NCBI GenBank assembly: GCA_036250195.1
Contig: JAVHZZ010000004.1
Location: forward strand, 256,679,228 to 256,743,227
Length of the DNA stretch: 64,000 nt
From: Mixophyes australis
Taxonomy: Eukaryota > Chordata > Amphibia > Anura > Limnodynastidae
Reading direction: 5' to 3'
Shown: one piece after another, positions 35,346-58,533 of the stretch
Layout: each line of letters starts with the position of its first letter
Numbering within the stretch: position 1 is the first letter of the stretch
The notes under the pieces: model-generated
The model's input: the letters and a program-made list of their open reading frames with translations, nothing else
Told to the model about the DNA's origin: nothing
Databases searched by the model: none
Program-made: the position numbers and the translations under genes

Positions 35346-36990
35346 TTGTTTACCACATTACTTTTCATCATGGCCGACGACTCACTTTTGTGTAGCCCAG
35401 AGTTCATGTTTACTAGTGTGTTTTTGCTGTTTTATGCAGCAAATGAGAGTTTGCTGCAGCTGCTGACACTGTGCACTCTTGCACAGTCCCAGTTCAGGAG
35501 GAGGAAGGCGAAGTTTATGGCACAACAGAAGAAAACTCGGTGTCTGTATATGCGCAGGAGGATAGCTTTTCTCAGGGCCAGCATTGCCTCAATTTTGAGA
35601 TTCAGTGCTGCCAGTAACCGAACCATGCGTGCCAGAGAGCGTAGCCACGGAGAAGCTTTCTGGTCTACTGTGGAAGCGTTTGAGGAACAGCAGTGGATGC
35701 AACACTTCAGAATGTCACGTGGGACATTTAACTATGTGCTGGACCTTATTACCCCAGCACTTTCCAGGAAGGCCAAACTAACTTTGGGAAACCTATTCCA
35801 CCATGTAGACGCCTTTCTATTGTGTTGTGGTGGTATGCTACCACTGGAGAATACCGGACAATCTCCTGCTTGTTTGGAGTGGGGATATCCACGGTGTGCA
35901 CTCTAGTGCATGAAGTCACCACGGCATTGCTGGAAGCCCTGTATCATTGCTTCATCTCCTTACTGCAAGGTCAGCGCCTGGATGATACAATTGCAGGATT
36001 CCTGAAGCATGGGTTTCCACAGTGTGCTGGAGCCATAGACGGGACACACATCCCCATCATTGCCCCCACAGACAACCATGCAGATTACTACAACCGCAAA
36101 GGCTGGCATTCCATCATTCTGCAGGCTGTGGTTGACCACAACTATTGGTAAGCATTTGTTATGGGTTTTTTTTTTATGTGACTGTGCCATGTGTAATGCG
36201 TATTGTAAAACATTGCTATATGTATTTTTTTATGTCAGTTTCACAGATGTTTTCATCGGCTGGCCTGGACGTTCCCATGACGCCAGAGTTCTAGCAAATT
36301 CAGACCTTTACCAAATTGCTGAGGAAAGACAAGATGGCTGGCTGTTCCCTAGAGAGGTAAATATAGGTGAAATGTTGTATGATGTTTTTGTAATTGAAGC
36401 TTATATACTATTGTTTGCTTTCAATATTGTATGTATTTACTGCCCCTTTTTATATATAGATGTACCACTTGCAAAATGCATTTTCACCATATAGTACCAA
36501 GTGTACTGCATTATGTGACCAATATTTTTAACATAGTGACGTGAAACTGCATGTTTTTATTTACAGAAATCTACATTTGTTGATGGTGTGGATATACCGG
36601 TACACATCATTGGGGATGCTGCTTACCCTTTGAGTCGCTGGCTGATGAATGGGTTCACTCAGCAACATCACCTGTCTCAGGAACAGATCCGGTTTACACA
36701 TACCCTCAGCTCGGCTCAGATGGTGGTGGAAAATGCTTTTGGGCGCTTGAAAGGACGTTGGCGCTGTCTATTGAAGCGCATTGACATTGACACCAAGCTT
36801 GTGCCCCACGTGGTTGCTGCTTGCTGTATTTTACATAACATTTGCGAAATACAAAAAGAGCAATTTCTACCTGAGTGGAATGTGCCGGAATCTGAAATGC
36901 CAGTGCTGTGAGTGGACTCCAGTACTTTTGAAGGAGAGCGCACCAATACCTCTGCTGAACTTATTAGGACCACCCTCACTGCCAATTTGA
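35346..36990 (+). pseudogene. HARBI1-like DDE transposase, three exons (copy 2)
   Basis: Cleaves and inserts the element. Exon 1 (35370-36148): basic N-terminus, [21 protein letters not shown], then WWYATTGEYRTISCLFGVGIS and the first catalytic Asp in AGAIDGTHIPI. Donor at AVVDHNYW|gtaagc. Exon 2 (about 36240-36357): FTDVFIGWPGRSHDARVLANS to FPRE. Exon 3 (36568-): GDAAYPLSRW (second Asp) and ENAFGRLKGRW (Glu). Two lesions: one base missing near 35780 shifts the frame before WWYATT, and TGA at 36909-36911 replaces a Ser codon kept in copy 1, cutting about 35 residues. Confidence 0.9.
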
Positions 36991-37687
36991 CCTCACTTGT
37001 TTGAATGTACCACACAAATGTAAAAAAAAAAAAAAAATGTTTATTTCACATATTGTATTTTGTTTTGTACATATTTCCTCATGTCTCTTCACAGAAATAT
37101 AAAATGACAATACAAAAGTGCTTACTTGCATGTAGAAAAAAAAAAATATATACACAAGTAGTAAACAGAAGACACAAATGTGCCCAAACAGTAAGAGCAA
37201 ATTTGCTCTTCACGTAATATGTGAAGCTAACGGCGTGATTCCAGATCACACGTAACATACTTGATAACAATTAACTGTTAAACATTTGTCCATAAAACAT
37301 GATTATTACAATTGCCGATATTGTGGCATTTCTGGTTGTGGAGTGGTTTGGTTACCAGGTGGGTATTCTATGTTGGGGATAACCCATAGGTTGAGCATGT
37401 TGTGTATTCTGTACCGGGTTTGGAGGGTTATTGTTGCCCAGTGTCGGACTGGGGCATGAAGGGCCCACCGGGGGACTGCAAATCTAGGGGCCCACCAGAG
37501 AGGGTGTGGCCAGTTGTCACAGAGGCGAGACCAGACACTAGAGGGGGAGTGGTCAGCTCACAAAGGACAGCTATCACCATAGTGTAGTATATAAAGAATG
37601 TAGTGTGTATATAAAGAGTACACAATCTTGACCTGCCCCTTATATTGGGCTGAACAGTCACCAAAAATTGGGATTGTCCCACTAGAC

Positions 37688-37834
37688 CAGGCTTGGCTAA
37701 CCTGTGGCACTCCAGGTGTTGTGAAACTACAAGCCTCAGCATGCTTTGCCAATATATAGCAGCTTATTGCTGGAAGGGTATGCTGGGACTTGTAGTTTCA
37801 CAACACCTGGAGTGCCACAGGTTAGCCAAGCCTG
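37688..37834. mobile_element. 147-bp palindromic hAT MITE
   Basis: Ends caggcttggctaacctgtgg and its complement at the right; the arms extend about 60 bp each. Flanked by the perfect 8-bp duplication cactagac (37680-37687, 37835-37842). Confidence 0.95.
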
Positions 37835-38516
37835 CACTAGACTTAGAACAATTGACAGACTGTCCTACCTGTTCTTGTCACATTTACCACCTGTGGCTGC
37901 TGTATTTTTTAGTTGCGGCTTGTCTGGATCCTGGAATGTTGAGGGTCCTATTTGGAAAAAATAATGGGTACATTTAGAAAACTCCAACCATCCCCGCTAT
38001 TAAATCAACAGCACCCACATTTAATAAATAGGCCTCTCTCCAGCCCCAACATTAAAGTAATAGTACTCACATTTGATAAATAAATCTTTTACCCTCCCTT
38101 CAAACAGCCCCAGCAATAAATTAATAGCATTTACATTTAATACATCCATTTCCCACAACCATTCCTAGCATTAAATAATTAATATTCACATTTATTAGAT
38201 AGCCCTCCTCCCGACACTCAGCCCCACATTCAATTATAGACCCAAACCACCCCAGCATTAAATTAAAGGTCCCATCACCCCCTTCCCTAGTGTTCTCTGT
38301 ACAGCCCCCCTCTCTATAGTTTACCATAGGCAGCCCCCCCACTATAGTTTAGCATAGATAGGCAGCCCCCCTATGCCACATAGTAGTGCCCCCAAAACAA
38401 TATTATGCCATACAGTAGTACCTGAAATTCACATATGCCACGTAATAGTGTCCCCAAGTCATATTATGCCCACAATAGTGCCCCCCAATTCACATATGCC
38501 ATGGAATAGTGTTCTC

Positions 38517-38518
<2 letters not shown>

Positions 38519-38548
<30 letters not shown>
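38519..38548 (+). repeat. (CA)n microsatellite
   Basis: About 14 CA dinucleotides. Confidence 0.95.
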
Positions 38549-38550
<2 letters not shown>

Positions 38551-40686
38551 TACATTGATTCTAATGCAATCTACATTATATTGAATTATGGCTTGTATAT
38601 TGTCATCATTTAAGGCCCTATATAAATACAGTGAGAAAAGGAACAGCCACTTTAATAGAGCAACCTGCATGCAAGCACATCTGACTCATTGTATAATCAA
38701 AATATCTGTATGTGTCAAATGTGTATCACTGTAAACCTACAGCACGGTCATACACAATGCTAAAGGACAACGAAAATTAAAGGCAAATTGTTTTATTAAA
38801 ATAGCAAATGATCAATAGCTCTACCTGTCAATTTCATCAATAATATCAGCTCAGCACAAATATAAAACCCCAAATAAAAGGAATTTTCTCTTTCAAAGTA
38901 TGAGCCCTTTATAAGAATATGCTGCTTTCTCCAGAATCCAACCATCTAATTGGTTTAAAGAAAACCAGGGCAGTATTGTATACAGTATATGAAATAGTGC
39001 CCTGAGTAAATAATGCATACCTCCTACTGTTCCGATTTCAGCGGGACAATACCACATCGCAGACCCAAAAGAGGCGGATTTTGCACACAAAATTGGCCGA
39101 TATATATATATATATATATATACACTCTGCAGTCAGCCTCTCCCTGCAGCTAGAGCACAGATGTGTATAAGATAATTCTGTGCCATGTCCTGGAATTTAG
39201 AAAAAGAAAGGATAAGCGCTCAAATCCAATCAGGACTCAACCTGCTACAAGCTGCATGTAGGGAGAGTCTCCCAAAATCCCAAAGTTGAGGAAAAAAATG
39301 CACATTCCATCTATCATTGACAGTTGAATTGGAGTGTTATTCCTTCCACACTTTCAAATGCATGTACTTTTCATCCTATACTGAAATGATTAGCGTGGTA
39401 TAAGTAGTTGTATTAACTGCAGCATACATATTAGTCTCCAGGTGTTTGTACGAGAGATAAAAAGCAAATGTACCTTATGGTACATACAAGTTTGTTTTTA
39501 TCCTCTTAGCGCTGTGGGATTGTATATATTAAGTCCTGGAATTTGGTGAATATTAAGATATAAGCAATAATATTAAATAAAATAAAAAAAATCTACTTAC
39601 CCATATCCTCATTGCTGCAGCCTCTCTGCTCCTTAGTCCTTCAGCGGCGGCGGGATCATCACAGTCAGCTGACAGAGGGAGGGGGCAGGTCACATGATCG
39701 CAGCTGCGGTCACATGGGAAAGATGACTGGCTGTCACTGACAGCCAGTCATCTGCAGCAGCAGCAGAGACGCCAGGGAGTGCAGCGGGGACGCCGAGGAC
39801 ATCGACCCCCAGGTGAGTTTAATGGGCTCCGCCCACTTTCAGAAGGGGGTGTGGCCGTAGGGCAGCGGGGCCTACCGGTGATTTTTCCGGTATCCCGGTG
39901 GGCCAGTCCGACGCTGTTGTTGCCTAACATGGTTTGGCCCCGCTGGTACATAGGATAATGTCCGTCATAATAGTAAGGACTTGGAGGTGCCTGCACCCGT
40001 GAGAGGAGTCTGTCCATGAATCCCATCATACACTCACGATTTTCGAGTAACACGCGTTCCTGCATGTTCATGATTTGCATGAGGTAAGAGTCCTGGAGAT
40101 CCCGCTCATTGTCCATGAAACGCTGCAGTTGTGTATTCTCGTGTTCCCTTATGGTGCTGTCCATCTCCCGCAGTTGATCCATCATGACAGTTGTCATTGT
40201 TTTAGTTGCTTGCTCCATTTTGTTGGGCCTTTTGCGTTTTTTAGGAACGTTGTAAACTGTACGTAGAAAAAAACACAGTAAAACATACATTAGAATATAT
40301 AATGTGGCAGAACAAAAAAGCAGTGTTGTAAGCTGATATGTGCTTGAGGCCTCCTCCCTCTTGCCCAGTAGTTTTGCACTGCAACATATGCGTGTTAATG
40401 TTTGAATACTTTGGAGTGTATTATATTTGTCTTTTGGGCTTTTTGTTGATATGGTTCTCTTTTTTAAGTTATGTAGATATATTGGTATTTGGTTTTGCAT
40501 TTATGTTGATATACTTCTGTTTTTGGCAGTTATGTTTATACAGTTCATTTTTTTTTTCAATTATGTAGATATATTGGTATGTATATATAGTTGGTTATTA
40601 TGTGAGATTATTAAAGATACTTACTGTTGGAGCGTAAACTGGCACCTGGCGTAGACTCTGACACCGGCACTGGTTCTGGCTGCGTT

Positions 40687-41337
40687 TCAAGTATCTGTAA
40701 CGACTTGCGCAGCAGGGAATGGCTGTGAATCGTTCAATTCCTCCCAAGACATGTTGGTGTCATCTGTTGTGGCAGAGCACTCCAGTTCTGGGGTGTCTTC
40801 AATAGAATCTTCTATTATTATGGTTGCGGTCTCGCTTGTCTGTGTGCTCTCTGGTGGTGTTGGTATAGCCGCATCCACATTGCTAGAAGATGACAGTGCA
40901 ATTGGATTTGTCAGAGGAGAATGTCCAAAGACCATATTGCACGGGTCATAAAAGTGCCAGTCCATTCTTTCAGCGCCACTTTTGCGCCTGTTGTGGTCAT
41001 GGACTTTAGTGTACTGCTTCCTCAGGGACTTCAATTTGTTCAGGACTTGTTGCTGTGTCCTCGTTATGCCACGTTGTGCGAGTATTTTGGCGATGTTGTA
41101 GTACACTGTGGCATCCTTCACAGTCCCAGTCACTTGCCTTCTAATTTCTTCCTCCCCTCTGACATTGAGCAGCTCACGCACCTCTTCCTCCATCCAGTGT
41201 GTCATAATTGCTGTAAATAAACACTGTTTTTGTGAAATAATAAAAGCAATTTTCTCCCTAAAAAAACGTTTCTGCTTCAGCTTGATGTTGAGTACACCAT
41301 CCACCATCTCTCCTAAAAAGCTTCTACAATCTCCCAC
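40687..41337 (-). pseudogene. Harbinger Myb/SANT-like protein, first exon (copy 2)
   Basis: Open reading through the whole trihelix/Myb-like domain (MTHWMEEEVRELL near 41205, then RTQQQVLNKLKSLRKQYTKV, MDWHFYDPCNMVF) and the acidic tail to VVTDT, where five bases present in copy 1 are missing near 40690 and a stop follows. The DNA-binding domain itself is intact. Confidence 0.85.
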
Positions 41338-41615
41338 GGGCTTCCACCGATAACGTCATCCTCCAGAGACAGGCAGACAGCCAATCAGCATGTTTTCTGT
41401 GCAACCCGGGTTGAAAAACCCAGGTTGCACCATTCATAGTGCAGGCAACCCGGGTCCGACCCGGGAATTACCCCTCGATAAATCCCGGGTTGAAGACCCG
41501 GGTTTTTAGACCCGGGATTTTTGACTTGTACCATTCATACTGCACCAAGACACGGGTCATTTGAGCTCGCCCCAGCAAAAACCCGGGATTTTGGTGCAGT
41601 ATGAATGGGGTATTA

Positions 41616-43800
41616 TTGATACAAAATTTGCTATTCAGGACAATGAGAGAATACTTGTCAACATTTTAGAATCATTTGTAGGCATGCTTAGTTGAGCTGT
41701 CAGTGATCTACAATCCCTATCATTGCTGAATTTTATAATTGCCACTTCAATAAATAGTAAGCTACAAATCCCATAGAATTAAGATCGCGTGAATTCAATC
41801 TTATATACAGAATAAAAGGTATTTGTACTGAACAGGTGGTCAGTATTGAAAATGGGAACATTTTCAGGATTAAATATTAAAAGCTGCGATTGTCCCTGGA
41901 AATAAGGTAGTTTGGGATAATTATGGGAGAGGACAGTGGCATAATGAGCTTGTGCTCTTAGGTCTCCAACATAAATAGTATGATATTTTATCACTGTCAT
42001 TTTATAAAAGACTCAGTTCACAGTATAGAAGAGGTACCAAACAATGGCAAATGGAACCTCTTGTGTCGGTGGGGGTTGTGCATCTAATTAAACTTCTGTG
42101 CAGGGTTTAATTTAGATAGCCTGTTTTTTTTACTTCAATTGCATTCACTCAATACGGTGCCAAAGACTAATAGGGTCACAAAGGTCAGAAGGTAGAACAT
42201 TTGCATCTGTGTTGTAGTCTCCATTGTATTGCATTAGAAAAACTTTTTGTAAAAGTTTTTGAGTTTTGTAAAAACCATTGCATTTTTTTTTAAATGGTAT
42301 TTAACCCCCTTCCGCCAACAAACTAGAATATAATATTTTTATTACTGTGACTACAATCCTAAGGGTACATGCAGACTAGTGTTTTAATTATCCGTTTTGC
42401 AGGCCTTAAATACACGCAACACTAAAAATCACTGTTCCAGACGAGTCCGCACACATTTATGTATTTACTTGCTTTTTTTTCAGAATTCTACTAGTTTCAT
42501 TTCCACATATTTACAGAGTTTCTACACAATTAAAACTATATTGCCTTAAATCAGACAAGTCATCGCTACAGATCAAATTTGCCAGTACACAAAACAATGA
42601 ACAATGCATCTACAGCCTAATATTAACAATATATATATATATATAGTGATTTATCACACATAGGAGCTGTAACACAGCAAATATCACATTAAAATAAACA
42701 ATACGTAAAAGGACAAAAATAAAGTTTAAAATCAGCAGTGGCAATTATGGGTCTCAAAATTCTACAAAAAATGATTGTGAACATCAGCTGTGTTTTAGTT
42801 AAATATTCACAGTATTATTGTTTGGTAAATCTGTAATCCCCCTGCAGTGTAATTGCATGTGTGTTTGTGAGGGGAGCAGGTGTGTGTGTGGAGGGCTCTT
42901 TTCATTAAGATGCATAGGAGGGGCAGCATTAGATAATGTGTAACAAAACTCCCCAGGCTACTAAGCCTGTCCTGGACAGAGAACAATATATTGGATTAAA
43001 AATAGTTGCTTCACCCCCAGGACACTGGGTGCTTTGCCAGGTATTCAGTAAATGTGCAACATGTTTCAGTGTTAGAATTGTAAATGACTATAACTAGGCT
43101 GCAACCAAGTAACTAAGCCCACCTACTCATAGCTGCATATAGATCAATCACTAGCCCCCCAGTTATTGTAACGTGGTCTCCAGTCTCAGGGTCAATCACA
43201 CGCTTCCTTGTGGTGACCTCCAAGACAAACAACTGATCAATCATAGCCCAGTTTTTCCCCACTTAAAAAAAACACAAAACCCCAAAACATTAACTTTGAA
43301 TAAAACCTCCACTTTTACCCCCTCAAATGTTGAACAACATACTGCAGTTCATTTTTATGCGAGTTGTTAGAGACACACACACACTAATTATATATATATA
43401 TATATATCTATCCACACACATACACATTTACATATACACACACAAATAAATTACTCACAAGAAATGGTTTGATATAATTTAGGTCTTTATATTAAAAGTA
43501 ACTTTTTTTTAACAATATATAAAATAAATCATTGTGAAACTTTTGGTAACTTGCAAAAGAGCATATTCTGTTTTAAATATATCTATAAAATGTATAAAAA
43601 GCTTTTAGGAACTGATTGAAAGGGTTTCTGCAGAGTCCAAAAGTACCTTAATATAAAACAAAACAAAAAAAAGTCCAAGATAAATTATATGGCTGCTAAG
43701 AGAGAAACAGTAGAAAAAACAAATACCGTAATCTTCAGCTTCTCACTTTAAAGAAATGTTTAACATGACCTATCATATGCATCACAACAAACAGGACATA
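41616..43800. other. Intergenic sequence between Harbinger copy 2 and fgfr4
   Basis: AT-rich; short TA and CA tracts at 42633 and 43372-43445. No gene or bounded element recognised. Confidence 0.55.
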
Positions 43801-44069
43801 AATACTTCTATTTGAAAATATTTACAGACTTTATAACAGTAAAACAAAGAAATCCAGGCACTTCAGGGTCACTTGCAAGACCAGATTGCAGCTTGGCATT
43901 ACAAATGCAGAGAATGTTAACGAGCAGGTAAGCTATGATCCCAGAATCACAGTGCTCCGCTGTATGCTCTTGGAATAGGCCTGCTAGCTGTAGTCCTTCA
44001 CATCCACAACATGGGATTTTAAAACATGTCCCTGACATGGTATGACCAAGCCAGTCAGGGGCTCACAGT

Positions 44070-44270
44070 GCTTTTTATTCTGTACACCTGTGGCTTGAGG
44101 CCAGCACCAATTTTTTGTCCCAAGCATAACAGAAAAGCAGCAGTGTTTCACCAAAGTCTAGAAGACATGGCTCAGGTCTTGAATAAATTAGGTTCCTGCT
44201 ATAGAGGGTATACGCAGCATTTTACGATGTCCATATTCCCTCATTCCAAGCACCCATCCCATCTCTTTGC
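44070..44270 (-). promoter_or_regulatory. fgfr4: fgfr4 3'UTR with candidate poly(A) signal
   Basis: An AATAAA hexamer on the minus strand lies at 44079-44074, about 190 nt after the stop. It is the first such hexamer I see. Cleavage would fall near 44055. A longer 3'UTR is possible. Confidence 0.45.
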
Positions 44271-54871
<10,601 letters not shown>

Positions 54872-55219
54872 GGCACTTTTACTTTTAATAGAAGATCTTA
54901 TGACAGGAGTGGGTCCAATAAAATGTGGACAAACTGCAAGAGAATGAGGAAGAAAGCAGAGTTTGCTTTAAGTACAAATAAAAACAAAGAGGCGCCACAA
55001 AACACTGACAACCAAATAAACATCACACACATTATAGGCTTATTCCAACTTGCCAACCTTATGACTGTAAATGTAAATTTAAAAAATGCTTGTGATAAAA
55101 AGTACACACTATTTCAAAACTGTATTTTACATATCAGGATATAATAATCTAATTATCAAGTCATAAAATTAGATAGATCTAATGTAATTATTTCTTCTAC
55201 AAAAATAAGCACCCATGAA

Positions 55220-56560
55220 GAAGACATGTGTGAAAAAGTGAGTATACCCCATAAGCAGGTAGCCTATAGAACCATTTTAGCAACTATGACGGACATTTAA
55301 CAAGCACTGTCTTTTAAATTGCTTATAGCAAATATAAGGAATGGAAGATTGCGACTATTTTTAAAAAATCTTCTTTTGGAACAGCAGTCACAAAAAACTG
55401 CTGTTCATCCGAACACACACTATCGCCTATGGTACTCTATTGTGAGTATCGCTAAATGGCCACCATTGCGATAGTAAAGGGGGGGCAGGTAAGATGCTGT
55501 GAGGAATCCAAAGATCCCTCTACCACAATGCTCTTCCCATAGGATTTTTAAAACAAACATTTTCAGAGCATGTTAAGTTACGAAAAAGAGCATAACCCAT
55601 ATAAATTATTGGGACTGCATTGCATATGATAACAGAGGGACTGCAGCACATATATCCGATATCTACTGCAATCCCCTAGTTATAAAGAGAGGGGATACTT
55701 AAAACTGAAGTGGTCCCCCGAAAATTACAGCTTGCTAAATAGGCCCCTTAAACTTGAAGTAACTGTTTCTACATGGATCATCAGCGTCCTTATTTGAGGA
55801 ATTTTGGCCCACTCTGCGTTACAACAACGCTTCAGTTCATCAATGCTTGAGGACATTAATTTATGCATAGGTCTCTTAAAGTCCTGCCATGACATCTCAT
55901 GGGAATGAGGTCTAGATTTTGACTTGGCCATTCCTAAGCCTTGATTTTTTACTTTTTCCCTTCAGATTTGCTGGAGGGTTTAGGAGTTTTGTCCTGTTCC
56001 ATTATCAAATTTCAGACAGATGGCCCTAAATTTTCCTCTAAATGTAAAAGATTCTTGTGTTTGGTTTTAGCCAAAGATGCAGTTGAGCTTCATGACTAAG
56101 CAACTCCACCTCAGTCGTGTCTGTCCAGAGTACATTGTTCAAAAAGTCTTGAACTATGTTCAAATACAACTCTGCAAACTTAAGCCATAGTACGATTTAA
56201 TTATTTTGGAACGGAAGGGGCTTTTTCTTAGCCATCCTTCCATGAAAGTCATACTTGTTCCGTCTTTTTCTGAAGGTACCGTCATGAATTTTAACATTTA
56301 CTACGTTGAATGAAGCTTTCAGATCCCTGGATGTAGCTTTTGGGTTCTTTGCAATTACCCTGATCATCATACGTCTGATCTTTGGGTAAATTTCCTGGGA
56401 AAACTGCCAACTCTCAATTTTTTTTCCATTTGTAAATAATCTCACTGTAGAATGATGGACTGTAAATTGTTTGGAAATAGTCTTATAACCCTCTCCAGGC
56501 TGGAGAGCAGCAACAATTGCTTCTCTGAGTTCATTTCAGATGGCCTTTCTCCTGGACCCG
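55220..56560 (-). pseudogene. Tc1/mariner-type transposase relic in fgfr4 intron 1
   Basis: Minus strand: LREAIVAALQPGEGYKTISK (56530-56470), RMMIRVIAKNPKATSRDL and VKIHDGTFRKRRNKYDFHGR (helix-turn-helix half, 56400-56230), a short LWTD remnant near 56120, then the C-terminal WQDFKRP and ELKRCCNAEWAKIP (55900-55790). The middle of the catalytic domain is missing. Terminal gtgaaaaagtgagtatacc at 55230 looks like its inverted-repeat end. Confidence 0.78.
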
Positions 56561-56727
56561 TGGGTAGATTTACTAAAACTTCTAACAAGGAAAAATTGAG
56601 CTGTTCAACACAGCAACCAATCAGATTTTAGCATGTACTAGATAAATGATAGGTAGAATCTGATTGGTTGCTAGGGGCGACACCTACACCTTTCTTTTTT
56701 AGAAGTAGTTTTAGTAAATCTGCCACA
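56560..56727. mobile_element. Palindromic MITE next to the Tc1 relic
   Basis: gtgggtagatttactaaaact at the left and ttttagtaaatctgccacat at the right, with inner inverted caaccaatcagatt / aatctgattggttg. Confidence 0.8.
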
Positions 56728-58533
56728 TGATGTTAAAAACCTGAATGCTCCTGACCCAATGACTACAGGTTCTATTTTTATATAGAGATGGTAGCACTGC
56801 CTGATGATCACATAATGAAGTGCCTGTAATTCGCAACATTTGGTTTAAAATTACCATCTTTATCCGTATGGAAGGAGCAGCGTCATTTTTTCCCCACATG
56901 GTTTTCCAAAGCTGACTTTTCCACAGAATATATGAAGTGGAAAATAATGTATTTTTGAGACGTCACGAGACTAGATAAATAATTAGCACTTTTCAAGAAC
57001 TAGATGACTGCAAATTATGCCACCCCAATATGTAAAAAATAAATAAATATCGGGACATACTTTCTAAGTGCTGCCCATTCTATATAAAACAAATGCAGCA
57101 CTTAAGCTCTTAGCCCAGAGTCAGACCGATCAACACGCCTTTAATAATATAGTCTGTGATTAGGACTTCAGCAATGCAGCACTGATGTCAGTCCTTATAA
57201 TAACATACATTTAATTATTGTGTAACAATCTGTTAGAAAATGCAGTCACCTCAATATACTGCAGTAAACATGATGTCACTAATCCCACTAGACTATCATA
57301 TCAAGGAGATGTTGCATGACTTCACTGCGAAAATTCTATGTCAGTTGTGTAAACATAGACCATGCTCTCTTTCAACATCACCCTTGCTCATGGAAAGAAA
57401 TTCATAATAGTTGTGGTTCAGCTAGCATATCATGCCTTTAAGTAATTTATCAAGGAATACAGGGGGGTAAATCCCCATACATCACTGCATTCCAATGGAT
57501 ATCAATGTGTAACTAGCTGCAGGGACCCGGGGCTCCAGCTTAATCTTTAAACAAAATGACAAAGGCCTTTGTGTGCCAAGGCTACCCTGGTTATAGATTT
57601 ACAGAATAGTTATGGAACCAGAGTGAGAGTTTACACAGAGCAGCTCTGCAATCACAGCAGATAAGAAAGGGGTAAACAGAACAGAGAACCAGACAAGAAA
57701 AACAACACATACATCATATGAATCTTCAATGATATAACTAGAATTTTCCTAAAACAACATAGCGTTCAGTTCATAGCACTGGTATGCAGGAGAAGTAAAA
57801 CATCCAATCATACAACACACATTGTATGTTACACACCAGTTACTGCACTGCCTTTCATTTATACATTCCAACTTTTTAGTTGCCATTGATTAACAAACCT
57901 GGACAGAAGTGAAAACGCTTATATTAACCATTTCCGCGGCTAACAATGAATTATTGAGAAGTATTTTTTTTGCCCAGAGCACAACTGGTTCTTTCTAAAC
58001 TGAGCAGTTTTAAATACTTGGACAACACTCGCACTGCTGACAAAGTAACTTTGAGACACTTAATCGCCTTATTAGCTCCTCTCCATAAACACAAACAAAA
58101 TCCACTAAGAAAGCTGCACGTTTATAACGCTCAAACTAATATTAAAAGCCACTTGGCATCAATAACAAAACACACAAACACAAAAAAAACCATGCAACTG
58201 TTACCTTTCCTATGAATGGGGGGGGGGGGGGACGGACTTCATTACACGCAAGACTTAAGACCCCCCAGGGTCACGCTCCTATCTGAAAGGCGAGTTTGTT
58301 CAGAAAGTTGGCGCAAGGCAATAACAAAGTGCCCATGGTGGGGTATACTATTTATATCAAATGATTAAAATATAAACGTGCTGAATCCAGCGCTTACATA
58401 CAGATAATGATAGCACTGTCGCTGGAGTCTGAAGTTTAGATAGAGCATTTGGAAAGCTTCCCATAACCCCTATACCCGCCCAGAGCCTGGGATACGACTG
58501 CTGCCCCCGGAACAATGCGATCTACCACCTCAC

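Larger units (their letters stand above)
37439..39916. mobile_element. hAT-type element, 2.48 kb, same family as 4818-5776
   Basis: Starts CAGTGTCGGACTGGGGC, ends GGCCAGTCCGACGCTG, flanked by the perfect 8-bp duplication ttgttgcc (37431-37438, 39917-39924). Contains a smaller hAT MITE (37688-37834), degenerate repeats with atatgcca/tagtg motifs (38340-38520), a (CA)n tract and short AT tracts. No transposase. Confidence 0.94.
37300..40262 (-). pseudogene. Harbinger Myb-like protein, second exon (copy 2), split by hAT
   Basis: Minus strand, from 40260: VPKKRKRPNK, coiled coil REMDSTIREHENTQLQRF and a Pro/Tyr-rich tail, open to MYQRGQTMLG at 39925. Here the hAT element enters; the tail resumes at 37438 and ends near 37300. 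The two Gln codons that are stops in copy 1 are intact here. Confidence 0.85.
35073..41612. mobile_element. PIF/Harbinger DNA transposon copy 2, 6.54 kb, inverted
   Basis: Ends TACC-C-TTCATACTGC, flanked by TTA on both sides (35070-35072, 41613-41615). Transposase on the plus strand (35346-36990), Myb-like gene on the minus strand (41337-37300), i.e. the mirror image of copy 1. A hAT element (37439-39916) interrupts the second Myb exon. It still contains the transposase segment that copy 1 lost. Confidence 0.94.
54934..58533 (-). other. fgfr4: fgfr4 intron 1 (inferred)
   Basis: About 3.6 kb without coding exons on the minus strand. It contains a decayed Tc1-like element (55220-56560) and a palindromic MITE (56560-56727). 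The rest, including 56730-58530, shows nothing I recognise except a G-run near 58218. Confidence 0.45.
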
